From assembly GCA_036741235.1 (NCBI GenBank), contig DAINSQ010000082.1:1-21693 (forward strand): a stretch of 21,693 nucleotides of DNA, read 5' to 3'. The notes beneath the pieces are model-generated. The model was given only the letters and a program-made list of their open reading frames with translations. It ran no database searches and had not been told where the DNA came from. Both the position numbers and the translations under genes were made by a program. Of the stretch, positions 7,130 through 14,456 are shown one piece after another. The stretch is from JABWBR01 sp036741235. Its GTDB lineage: Bacteria > Bacteroidota > Bacteroidia > Chitinophagales > Saprospiraceae. Within the stretch, counting starts at the first letter, position 1. Every line of letters starts with the position of its first letter.

Positions 7130-8098
7130 ATGCCCCTGATTGATCATTCAACTTATAAGGCGACGGGAATTTTCAGAAATGGCCATTTAAATACGCTTTA
7201 TGCTGCTTTGTGGAGAAAAGTAGCTGGTGTGGCCTATCGTCGGGAGCGCCTTGCGACACCCGACGGCGATTTTATAGATATAGATTGGTCGGAGGTGGGC
7301 AGCCGAAAGTTGCTCATTACCCTGCACGGCCTCGAAGGCAATGCCGGTAGGCCTTATATGTTGGGCTTTGCAAAATTTTTCAATAGTAAGGGTTGGGATG
7401 TAGCAGCGCTCAATTTCAGGGGATGTAGCGGCGAACCCAATCTGCAGCCCCGTTCTTATCATATCGGAGATACCGGCGATCTGCGCTTGCTCGTGGAACA
7501 CGCGCTTGGCCGGGGCGTTTATCAGCATATAGCGCTTGCCGGTTTTAGTTTGGGAGGTAATGTGGCCTTGAAATACCTTGGAGAAAACCCCGATGCCGTT
7601 CCCCTTCAAATACGGGCAGTTGCGGTATTTTCAGTTCCCTGCGATATTGCCACGGCTAATGTGGAGATCGATAAATGGAAAAATAGATTGTACCGCCGGC
7701 GCTTTATGCAATCGCTTAATGTAAAAATGAGGCAGAAAGCTGAGCGATGGCCGGATGTCGTTCGATTTCCCACCCGAAAACCTCGTCATTTTCGCGATTT
7801 CGACAACTATTTTACGGCGCCCCTGCATGGATTCGCTAACGCCGCAGATTATTATAGCCGGTGCGGAAGCATTCGTTTTATACCGCATATCAGAATACCG
7901 GCATTGATGGTAAATGCTTTGGATGATTCTTTTTTGAGCCCAGCCTGTTATCCAGTTGATATAGCTGAAACACACCCTGTTTTTTATCTGGAAACGCCGC
8001 AACACGGTGGGCATGTTGGTTTTGTAACAACTCGGACAGGCGGAGTGTATTGGTCAGAACAACGAGCCTGGCAATTTATCGAGAATCGATTGCCCTGA
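7130..8098 (+). CDS. YheT-family alpha/beta hydrolase, 322 aa
   Basis: Member of the YheT/EMB8-type alpha/beta hydrolases, probably a cytosolic carboxylesterase; the natural substrate is unknown. The family opening NGHLNTLYAALWRK (17-30) is present, then TPDGDFIDIDW, the LLITLHGLEG strand and oxyanion loop (61-70), LNFRGCSGEPN (94-104), and the nucleophile elbow GFSLGGN with Ser140. Asp265 in VNALDDSFL and His295 in QHGGHVGF complete the triad. The length is normal. There is no signal peptide. The start ATG is 14 bases after the stop of the membrane protein, so the two are likely co-transcribed. Confidence 0.92.
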   Translation: MPLIDHSTYKATGIFRNGHLNTLYAALWRKVAGVAYRRERLATPDGDFIDIDWSEVGSRKLLITLHGLEGNAGRPYMLGFAKFFNSKGWDVAALNFRGCSGEPNLQPRSYHIGDTGDLRLLVEHALGRGVYQHIALAGFSLGGNVALKYLGENPDAVPLQIRAVAVFSVPCDIATANVEIDKWKNRLYRRRFMQSLNVKMRQKAERWPDVVRFPTRKPRHFRDFDNYFTAPLHGFANAADYYSRCGSIRFIPHIRIPALMVNALDDSFLSPACYPVDIAETHPVFYLETPQHGGHVGFVTTRTGGVYWSEQRAWQFIENRLP

Positions 8099-8207
8099 AC
8101 ACTCTCAATATCCGCATTTATCGCTGATACAGCCCATTTAGACGAATAATGACCTGTACCAAACCCCAAACAGGATAAATTGCGTTTATATATAAAAACC
8201 AGCCGTC

Positions 8208-9716
8208 ATGATCACTATATTGAGTTATCTCGCCAGTGCGCTAATGCTCTCCTTGTGGTTTTACAACCGCAATAACAAGCCCTGGGATACGGTATTCCGC
8301 AATTTGTTTTTTGCTTCCTTTGCCTTGTATTTCCTCGATGAACTCATCGGCACGGAAAGCGTTTCTCTCCGGTTTTCACATTTGGTACGCGATGTCATTT
8401 TGTTGAGTGCTGCGGGACTCTGTTTTCAGTGGCTGGTCCGTTTTCGGCAGTGGTTTTTTGTGGCCATAACTATCATTATAGCCTCGCTGGCCTGGTATAA
8501 GGCACGCCAGGTGTGGTTGGATACCCGGGCTGTTAGCGACATTATCCTCGACGACAACGCTGAGCTGCTTGTTGAATTGCGCGAAGGCGCCGACCCCGCA
8601 TTGCTCGACGCAGTAGCGGTGGAATACGGTGTTTCTTACCGCCGCGCCTTTCACCCCCTGGATGCAGCGGCTACTGATCTTGACGACTATTACCTCATAG
8701 ACGTGCCCGACAACTGGGAAAGCAAAATCCACAAAATCAAAAAAGCCATCAACAGCCTGAAAGGGGTGGAGTGGCTTGAAGAAAACGAGGAGGTCAGCAT
8801 TGCGCCCGAGCCTTCGCGGCAATTGCCCGAGATCAACAAACGATTCGGCATCAACGATCCCGGAGTAACGCACCTATGGGGTTTTGACGCGATGTCGGTC
8901 GACCGCCTGTATACCGAACTTGCCAATATTAAACCTGCCAAAAAAGCCCGCATCGCGATCCTCGATACGGGCGTAGACGCCCAGCACGAAGATTTGAAGG
9001 GCAATTATACATCGGTCAAATCCAATTACGATAACGACCCAAAAGGTCACGGCACCCACTGCGCTGGTATTGCAGGTGCGGTTTCTAACAACGGTATAGG
9101 GGTTGCTTCCTTTTCGCGCGACAACAATTTTGTGCGTATTTCCAGTATTAAAGTTCTCAGCGCCTCCGGCATGGGTACTCAGCAAACTATCATCGCCGGC
9201 ATGATTGAAGCAGCCGACAACAAGGTCGACGTGATTTCTTTGTCGCTGGGAGGTCGTAGCAACCAGAGCCGCCAGCGCGCCTATGAAAAAGCCGTCAAAT
9301 ACGCCAACGACAAAGGCGTGATTGTGGTTGCCGCCGCCGGCAATTCTAACCGCAATGCCAACGAATTTTCACCGGCTAATACGTCTGGTATCATCTGCGT
9401 CAGTGCGGTCGATGCCGATCTCAATCGCGCTGTTTTTTCAAATTACGTAAATGATATTGACATGGGCCTGGCTGCCCCCGGCGTGAATATCTACTCGACT
9501 ATCCCTGGCAGCAAATACGATGCCTATAATGGGACTTCGATGGCAACGCCCTATGTTGCCGGCCTGGTCGGGCTGATGAAAAGTCTTAAACCTTCGCTGA
9601 CCACTAAAGAAGCCTACCGCATTCTGCGTCAATCCGGCAAGGATACCCGAAATACAAAGGAAACCGGGAAGTTGATACAACCGGCGGCTGCGGTTAAGGC
9701 GCTGCTGGGAGGGTGA
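8208..9716 (+). CDS. Membrane-anchored subtilisin-like serine protease (S8), 502 aa
   Basis: A peptidase S8 domain fills residues ~247-500. Its triad is Asp253 in AILDTGVD, His281 in KGHGTHCAGIAG and Ser444 in GTSMATPYVAG, with the oxyanion Asn379 in AAAGNSN. Instead of a signal peptide the N-terminus has about four hydrophobic stretches (roughly 3-20, 33-48, 61-77, 82-98), suggesting a multi-pass anchor. Residues ~110-200 resemble an I9-type propeptide: AELLVELREG, then LKGVEWLEENEEVSIAP just ahead of the catalytic domain. Cleavage there would release or activate the protease. The catalytic part presumably faces the periplasm. It starts 109 bases after the YheT gene, so it may have its own promoter, though I found no exact consensus. 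Substrate unknown. Confidence 0.92.
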   Translation: MITILSYLASALMLSLWFYNRNNKPWDTVFRNLFFASFALYFLDELIGTESVSLRFSHLVRDVILLSAAGLCFQWLVRFRQWFFVAITIIIASLAWYKARQVWLDTRAVSDIILDDNAELLVELREGADPALLDAVAVEYGVSYRRAFHPLDAAATDLDDYYLIDVPDNWESKIHKIKKAINSLKGVEWLEENEEVSIAPEPSRQLPEINKRFGINDPGVTHLWGFDAMSVDRLYTELANIKPAKKARIAILDTGVDAQHEDLKGNYTSVKSNYDNDPKGHGTHCAGIAGAVSNNGIGVASFSRDNNFVRISSIKVLSASGMGTQQTIIAGMIEAADNKVDVISLSLGGRSNQSRQRAYEKAVKYANDKGVIVVAAAGNSNRNANEFSPANTSGIICVSAVDADLNRAVFSNYVNDIDMGLAAPGVNIYSTIPGSKYDAYNGTSMATPYVAGLVGLMKSLKPSLTTKEAYRILRQSGKDTRNTKETGKLIQPAAAVKALLGG

Positions 9717-9740
9717 ACGTTTTGATGTTTACAGAGATTA

Positions 9741-9803
9741 CTTGTCACCTTGTCACCTTGTCACCTTGTCACCTTGTCACCTTGTCACCTTGTCACCTTG
9801 TCG
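9741..9803. repeat. 8-bp tandem repeat, CTTGTCAC x7 plus a partial copy
   Basis: Seven perfect copies of CTTGTCAC at 9741-9796 followed by CTTGTC and a diverging end. The array occupies the spacer between the convergent subtilisin and hydrolase genes and supplies the last codons and stop of the hydrolase (DDKVTR then TGA). Because the stop falls inside the second unit read from the minus strand, changes in copy number beyond two would not alter the protein. There is no self-complementary stem in the unit, so it is not a terminator. Confidence 0.95.
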
Positions 9804-10600
9804 TCTAACCAAGTCATTACCAACTTTCGACATGCATCGCTTTTATAGCTCCATCTACCTGCATCGAGGTGAGTGCCGTTGGGAATAATTTCGAAGTGCA
9901 CAGGAGATTGTGCAACTCGTTGCGCTATTGAAATAAATGAGCGGGCGCTATCCAGCGGGACCAATCCATCGTGGGTGCCATGCAGGCACAAAATTGGAAC
10001 TTTGGTATTAGGGGTTAGCAGATGAACAGGATTGGCCTGGTAAAACAAGTTGCCTTGCCGGGGGCCCGCAAGCCTTCTTAAGATCAGATTATCAGACAAT
10101 TGGGATAAATCGACGGGGGCGCCGCAGATCATAAGGCCTTTTACTTGTTCGGGCAGCAATTCGCAAGCTGACAGAGCGGCAGTGTCTAGCGCCAGGTGGG
10201 CCGCCAGATGTCCCCCTGCCGACATACCGCTAAATAATAGTGCCGGCGCTTGCCAGCCTTGTTCCTGCATCCAATCTCGTGACCAGGCCAGTAGCTTGTT
10301 GAGGTCAGCCCTGATATGTAAAAAATTGTGCCGGGGCAGTTTGCGATATGAGGGTAAAATGATTGCGTAGCCATTTTCGAGGAAAAACTTCGCCTGGGCG
10401 CGGAACATTTCCGGCCGGCCGAATTGCCAGGCGCCGCCGTGAAGAAAGAAGGCTAGCGGTTTTTGCGTGAAATCGGTATGTTGGGGTGTAAAAGCCAGCA
10501 GATATTGTTGCGGGTGAGGGCCATAGGTATAACGCATAGGCCGGCTGATTCCCTTGCGGCGGCGCCACATATGCCACCAGTGGCCTGCCAGTCCAATCAT
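9785..10600 (-). CDS. Alpha/beta hydrolase, esterase/lipase type, 271 aa
   Basis: Resembles the BD-FAE / hormone-sensitive-lipase-like esterases and kynurenine formamidases. The oxyanion motif HGGAW is at residues 54-58 (AFFLHGGAWQFG), followed by LPSYRKLP, the nucleophile elbow GMSAGGH with Ser127, Asp211 in LCLHGTHDGLVP and His244 in NGTHLDAG. No signal peptide is seen. I chose the ATG at 10600, one base after the stop of the protease gene (TGA-A-ATG), over an in-frame ATG at 10627 that would overlap that gene by 26 bases. The C-terminus runs into the 8-bp repeat. Probably co-transcribed with the CPBP protease upstream. Substrate cannot be told from sequence. Confidence 0.9.
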   Translation of the reverse strand: MIGLAGHWWHMWRRRKGISRPMRYTYGPHPQQYLLAFTPQHTDFTQKPLAFFLHGGAWQFGRPEMFRAQAKFFLENGYAIILPSYRKLPRHNFLHIRADLNKLLAWSRDWMQEQGWQAPALLFSGMSAGGHLAAHLALDTAALSACELLPEQVKGLMICGAPVDLSQLSDNLILRRLAGPRQGNLFYQANPVHLLTPNTKVPILCLHGTHDGLVPLDSARSFISIAQRVAQSPVHFEIIPNGTHLDAGRWSYKSDACRKLVMTWLDDKVTR

Positions 10601-10601
10601 T

Positions 10602-11351
10602 TCATAAGTTATCGTCCCTTTCCTCATCGCTCAATTCGTTAACAGGCTGCAAGATGAACATACTGATGATTCCGCCGGCAAGGTCGATCGCCAGGTGCAA
10701 TAGGATGGGAAGCAAGAGCGACTGGGTGCAGAGCAATAACCCGCCGAAGGCCAATGTCATGACCATGATTTTGACAACAGCTTCCCGCCCCTGATACCAG
10801 TGTACTAATCCGAAAATGACGGCATTCAGTAGCAAAATAAGTACTGAAATAGCCGGTTGATGTCCCAACAGCAATAATAAATACGACATCAAATACCCCC
10901 GGAACGCTATTTCTTCGGCGACGGCTGCGGTAAAGGCAAGTAGCGTATAATAGTTGAATTCTCGAAGATTGGCAGGCAGAAAAGGCGCATGTTGCTGCCA
11001 GTGTAAACGTGTAGCCGCGCGAGCTGCGGGCGAAGCCGTTTTACGCCATACGTCGATAGCATAGATTAGTGAAAATACGCCTGCCCATATTACCGGCGCC
11101 CACCAGTCGGTAATCTGAGGCCATTGAAACCCCATATGGGCCGGGGGGCGTCCGCTTAGTACCCATATGATTATGGCTACGATAGCGATAATCCACAATA
11201 GTATGCTGTTGCTTTTGTACAATAAAATTTTTGCAGCTGTGTCAAATCGCAATTCCGCCAACGGCCGCTGCCCGGATTTTATTGCGATCAGAGGAGCTAT
11301 GACGCCCAGCAGCAGCGCGTAAATATGGTCAAATATGTTGAGTTGATCCAT
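10602..11351 (-). CDS. CPBP-family intramembrane metalloprotease, 249 aa
   Basis: Relative of CAAX prenyl protease Rce1 (Abi/CPBP family), an integral membrane glutamate-type metalloprotease. The signature motifs are present: EEIAFRG with the Glu pair 146-147 and Arg151, FGLVHW with His184, and a third motif LLHLAIDLAGG with His219. Six to eight hydrophobic helices are apparent, starting with YALLLGVIAPLIA. The ATG at 11351 gives a natural start; a TTG at 11363 would add four residues. The rocA terminator at 11411-11452 separates it from the gene upstream, so it needs its own promoter, though I found no exact consensus. Members process prenylated or peptide substrates or have immunity-type roles; which applies here is unknown. 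Confidence 0.9.
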   Translation of the reverse strand: MDQLNIFDHIYALLLGVIAPLIAIKSGQRPLAELRFDTAAKILLYKSNSILLWIIAIVAIIIWVLSGRPPAHMGFQWPQITDWWAPVIWAGVFSLIYAIDVWRKTASPAARAATRLHWQQHAPFLPANLREFNYYTLLAFTAAVAEEIAFRGYLMSYLLLLLGHQPAISVLILLLNAVIFGLVHWYQGREAVVKIMVMTLAFGGLLLCTQSLLLPILLHLAIDLAGGIISMFILQPVNELSDEERDDNL

Positions 11352-11410
11352 CGTGGTTTGCAATGCGGTTCATGTTTAGTTCTTTGTTATAATATAAACC
11401 AGTGAACCAC

Positions 11411-11452
11411 AAAAAAAGATGAAGGGCATCTCCTGTGGTGGAGACACCCTTC
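11411..11452 (-). terminator. Intrinsic terminator after rocA
   Basis: Read on the minus strand, a 13-bp stem (GAAGGGTGTCTCC pairing with GGAGATGCCCTTC) with a 6-base loop is followed after three bases by seven T. Two of the stem pairs are G-U wobbles on this strand and would be mismatches in plus-strand RNA, so the hairpin is built for minus-strand transcription. It begins 39 bases past the rocA stop. Confidence 0.88.
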
Positions 11453-11490
11453 TCAATTTGTTATTAGCGACTTATATCCGCTGTTGCGGA

Positions 11491-13122
11491 TTATTCTTCT
11501 GCCATAAACGGATAACGGTAATCCGTTGGCGATACAAAGTTTTCTTTAATTGCTCGCGGCGAAGTCCAACGGTACAAATTCAGTACCGAACCGGCTTTAT
11601 CATTCGTTCCCGAACCTCTTGCGCCGCCGAACGGCTGTTGGCCGACAACAGCGCCTGTAGGCTTGTCGTTGATATAGAAATTGCCGGCGGCGTGGCGCAG
11701 TTTTTCAAAAGCCGTGATAATGGCTTTGCGTTCGCGGGCAAAGATGGCTCCTGTCAAAGCATACGGCGATGTATTGTCCAGCAATTCAAGCGTAGACTCG
11801 TAGTCCTTGTCGTCGTATACGTAAATTGTCAAAACCGGGCCAAAAAGTTCTTCGCACATGGTGATATAGTGCGGATCCTGCACCACCATGACGGTAGGTT
11901 CAATAAAATAGCCATTGGTTTTGTCGTAGTTGCCGCCTGCGATGATTTCAACGCCCGGATGCTGTTTTGCCTCGGCAATATAGCCGGTAATCTTGTCAAA
12001 GGCTCTTTCGTCAATGACAGCGTTGACAAAGTTAGTAAAATCTTCCGGAGAACCTATTTTAAAAGATTGAATATCTTCCAGCAATAATGTTTTGGTCTCA
12101 TTCCACAGGTTTTTGGGGATGTAAGCCCTGGAAGCGGCGGAACATTTTTGACCCTGGTATTCGAAGGCGCCGCGGGAAAGAGCGGTAGCCAGCGCTTTGG
12201 GATCTGCGGATGAGTGGGCCATGACAAAGTCTTTGCCGCCGGTTTCTCCTACTATACGCGGGTATGATTTGTATTTGCTCAAATTGGAGCCGATGGTCTG
12301 CCACAATTGCTGGAAAATGCCAGTGCTGCCGGTGAAGTGCAAGCCGCCGAAATCGCGGTGGTTAAATATTACGTCGCCGGCAGTAGGGCCGCTTACAAAA
12401 AGGAGGTTGATGACGCCCGGCGGGAGCCCTGCCGCTTCAAATACTTCCATGATTACTGCGGCGGAATAGATTTGCGTTTCGGCAGCTTTCCATACTACCG
12501 TGTTGCCCATTAAAGCGGGCGAACTAGGCAGGTTGCCGGCAATGGAGGTGAAATTGAACGGTGTAAGCGCAAAGACAAATCCTTCCAGCGCTCGGTATTC
12601 CATGCGGTTCCAGGTGGTAGGTGCGCTGTTGGGTTGCCCCTGATAAATCTCGGTCATGTATTGTACATTAAACCTGAAAAAGTCGCACAGCTCCGCTACG
12701 CAGTCGATTTCAGCCTGGAAGACGTTTTTCGATTGCCCTAGCATGGTGGCCGCGTTCATTTTCGCGCGGTAGGGCCCGGCAAGCAGATCAGCGGCTTTGA
12801 GGAATATAGCGGCGCGCTCTTGCCAGGGCATGTTTTCCCAGTCTTTTTTGGCCTTCATGGCCGCGTCGATGGCGGCTTTTACGTGAGTGGCGTCGGCGCG
12901 TGAGTAGTATCCAAGGGTGTGGGATAGTTCATGGGGGGGATGGATGGCTTTGCGTTCTTTGGTAAATATCTGCAGGCCATCGATATGCATGGGTAGCTCC
13001 AGTTGCTGTGATTTGAGAGCGGTAATTGCAGCTTTGAGCTCAGCGCGTTCCGGTGATCCCGGTTTGTAGCTCAACACGGGTTCATTGACTGCGTGTGGAA
13101 CTTTGAAAAATGCGTTTGACAT
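11491..13122 (-). CDS. rocA: L-glutamate gamma-semialdehyde (1-pyrroline-5-carboxylate) dehydrogenase, 543 aa
   Basis: Oxidises glutamate gamma-semialdehyde to glutamate with NAD+, the second step of proline degradation. It has the aldehyde dehydrogenase fold: the ALTPFNFTSIAGNL cofactor-binding segment, HFTGSTG, the catalytic Glu293 in VGETGGKDF and the nucleophile Cys327 in GQKCSAASR, then EELFGPVL and QQPFGGARGSGTNDKAG. The N-terminus (FKVPHAVNEPVLSYKPGS) and the 543-residue length are those of the stand-alone P5C dehydrogenases of Bacteroidota and eukaryotes rather than bifunctional PutA. The ATG at 13122 fits; the longer frame begins with a TTG at 13173 inside the promoter. No proline dehydrogenase gene is in the window. 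It has its own promoter and terminator, so it is probably a single-gene transcript. Confidence 0.95.
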   Translation of the reverse strand: MSNAFFKVPHAVNEPVLSYKPGSPERAELKAAITALKSQQLELPMHIDGLQIFTKERKAIHPPHELSHTLGYYSRADATHVKAAIDAAMKAKKDWENMPWQERAAIFLKAADLLAGPYRAKMNAATMLGQSKNVFQAEIDCVAELCDFFRFNVQYMTEIYQGQPNSAPTTWNRMEYRALEGFVFALTPFNFTSIAGNLPSSPALMGNTVVWKAAETQIYSAAVIMEVFEAAGLPPGVINLLFVSGPTAGDVIFNHRDFGGLHFTGSTGIFQQLWQTIGSNLSKYKSYPRIVGETGGKDFVMAHSSADPKALATALSRGAFEYQGQKCSAASRAYIPKNLWNETKTLLLEDIQSFKIGSPEDFTNFVNAVIDERAFDKITGYIAEAKQHPGVEIIAGGNYDKTNGYFIEPTVMVVQDPHYITMCEELFGPVLTIYVYDDKDYESTLELLDNTSPYALTGAIFARERKAIITAFEKLRHAAGNFYINDKPTGAVVGQQPFGGARGSGTNDKAGSVLNLYRWTSPRAIKENFVSPTDYRYPFMAEE

Positions 13123-13170
13123 AATCTGGTTGTTATATAGTAATGTATGGTTAGTAGATTTTATCGGGCG

Positions 13171-13201
13171 CAAAGTTAACTACTATTCTGCCAGCAACAA
13201 A
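13171..13201 (-). promoter_or_regulatory. Bacteroidota-type promoter of rocA
   Basis: On the minus strand: TTTG (13201-13198), a 19-base spacer, then TAACTTTG (13178-13171), an exact TTTG-N19-TAnnTTTG match. The start point would be near 13165, giving a leader of about 43 bases. The -33 part overlaps the last codons of the nucleotidase gene upstream, so rocA can be expressed independently of coaD and the nucleotidase. Confidence 0.8.
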
Positions 13202-13881
13202 TGACGCAGTTCACTAAGTTCGTGAATTTCATATGTCGGCGAAATGCCTGACGTATTGCCTGATTTTTCAGGGTTGTACCAGCAAGTGTGGAGCCCGTAG
13301 GCATTGCCGCCACCGATATCTGCGTTAAGGCTGTCGCCGACTACGATAACTTCTTCACGAGCAGGGTTGCCGATTTTCTCAAAGGTGAAGTCGAAAAAGC
13401 CCGTATGTGGTTTTGAAAAACCGGCCTCGTCGGAAATAATGACCTCCCGAAAAAAATGCTGTATGCCCGATAGCTCAAAGCGCGAGCGCTGAACGTCTTT
13501 TAATCCGTTGGTAATAAGTGCCATCTGGTAGCGCGAATGCAATTGGGCCAATAAATGCCCGGCTCCTTCAATCAGATAGGCTGATTGCGACAGGTAACAG
13601 AGGTATTGTTGCGCGAATACCGGGATATCAGCAGTGGCGTCAATGGCGGCAAAAAACTGTTCAAAACGAAGCGTGCGCAGCTGCTGCCGGGAGATTTGCC
13701 CGGATTCAAAGGCATTCCAGCAGGCTTTGTTGATCTGATTGTACAAGGTTAGCACGCTGTCGTCATAGGGCAGGCCGTTTTCTTCCAGGGTTTTCTGAAG
13801 GGCTTGTCTTTCTGAGCTGTCAAAATCGAGCAGGGTATTGTCAGCGTCGAAAAGAATCCAGCGGTAGGTTGACTCGGGCAT
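13183..13881 (-). CDS. YjjG-type HAD-superfamily nucleotidase, 232 aa
   Basis: HAD hydrolase of the YjjG subfamily, which dephosphorylates pyrimidine nucleoside monophosphates including non-canonical ones. Motif I is LFDADNTLLDF with Asp12 and Asp14; motif II is ALITNGLKDVQRSRF; the Lys is in GFSKPHTGFF; motif IV is VVGDSLNADIGGG. The helical cap between motifs I and II (including CWNAFESGQISRQQLRTLRF) is of YjjG type. The length is normal. It lies 26 bases downstream of coaD and probably shares its transcript. The alternative is a phosphatase of similar fold with another substrate. Confidence 0.88.
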   Translation of the reverse strand: MPESTYRWILFDADNTLLDFDSSERQALQKTLEENGLPYDDSVLTLYNQINKACWNAFESGQISRQQLRTLRFEQFFAAIDATADIPVFAQQYLCYLSQSAYLIEGAGHLLAQLHSRYQMALITNGLKDVQRSRFELSGIQHFFREVIISDEAGFSKPHTGFFDFTFEKIGNPAREEVIVVGDSLNADIGGGNAYGLHTCWYNPEKSGNTSGISPTYEIHELSELRHLLLAE

Positions 13882-13907
13882 TTTATTGATATTAAAAATC
13901 GCTGATT

Positions 13908-14378
13908 TTATGGTTTGGAAATCACCACTTCTCTTGGAATAAACGGCGAGGCATCGCCACCCCCTTTGATGATTTCCCTTACAATAGTAGAACTGATATG
14001 AGAGTATGCAGGTTGACTAATCAGGAAAATAGTTTCAATGCCGTTGCCCACAATGTGGTTGAGTTGCGAAATGGTTTTTTCGTAATCGAAATCAGAGGCG
14101 TTGCGCAAACCCCGCAGCAGAAAATTAGCGCCGATGCGGGTGCAGTAGTGCGCGGTGAGGTTTTCAAAATAATCGACTTGCACGCGGGGTTCGTGGGCGA
14201 AAACGGCTTTCAGCCAATGTATGCGTTGCTCAAGATTGAAAAGATATTGCTTTTGCGTGTTGACGCCTATTGCGACTATAATTTGGTCGAATAGCGGCAG
14301 GGCGCGTTCTACCAAGTCTACATGCCCGGTTGTGATAGGATCAAAAGAACCGGGGAATACGGCTATTTTTTGCGGCAT
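13908..14378 (-). CDS. coaD: Phosphopantetheine adenylyltransferase
   Basis: Transfers AMP from ATP to 4'-phosphopantetheine, the penultimate step of coenzyme A synthesis. At 156 residues it has the family's usual length. It contains FPGSFDPITTGHVDLVERA with the T-x-G-H nucleotidyltransferase motif (16-19), the FLLRGLRNASDFDYE segment of the phosphopantetheine site, and SHISSTIVREI near the end (the SSTxVRE motif). The ATG at 14378 starts right at the first beta strand. It precedes the nucleotidase gene. The 78 bases upstream, back to the big lipoprotein's stop, contain no clear consensus promoter. Confidence 0.97.
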   Translation of the reverse strand: MPQKIAVFPGSFDPITTGHVDLVERALPLFDQIIVAIGVNTQKQYLFNLEQRIHWLKAVFAHEPRVQVDYFENLTAHYCTRIGANFLLRGLRNASDFDYEKTISQLNHIVGNGIETIFLISQPAYSHISSTIVREIIKGGGDASPFIPREVVISKP

Positions 14379-14456
14379 GAAGGGCAGTTTTGGTTAGGTT
14401 GTCATCCTGTCGGCGGCAAAATTGAGCATTTTATGCGGTTTGGCCAAAATATAATG

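Noticed and set aside
8154..8175. CCTGT/ACAGG inverted repeat upstream of the subtilisin gene.
   Set aside because: A 5-bp stem with a long loop is too weak to call a regulatory site or terminator.
11419..12087. 222-residue plus-strand frame.
   Set aside because: It starts in the rocA terminator stem and then runs antisense to the rocA coding region; the sequence has no family features.
14440..14449. TTTGGCCAAA palindrome between coaD and the large lipoprotein gene.
   Set aside because: Only 10 bp with no adjacent T run or consensus promoter; expected by chance in AT-rich spacer.
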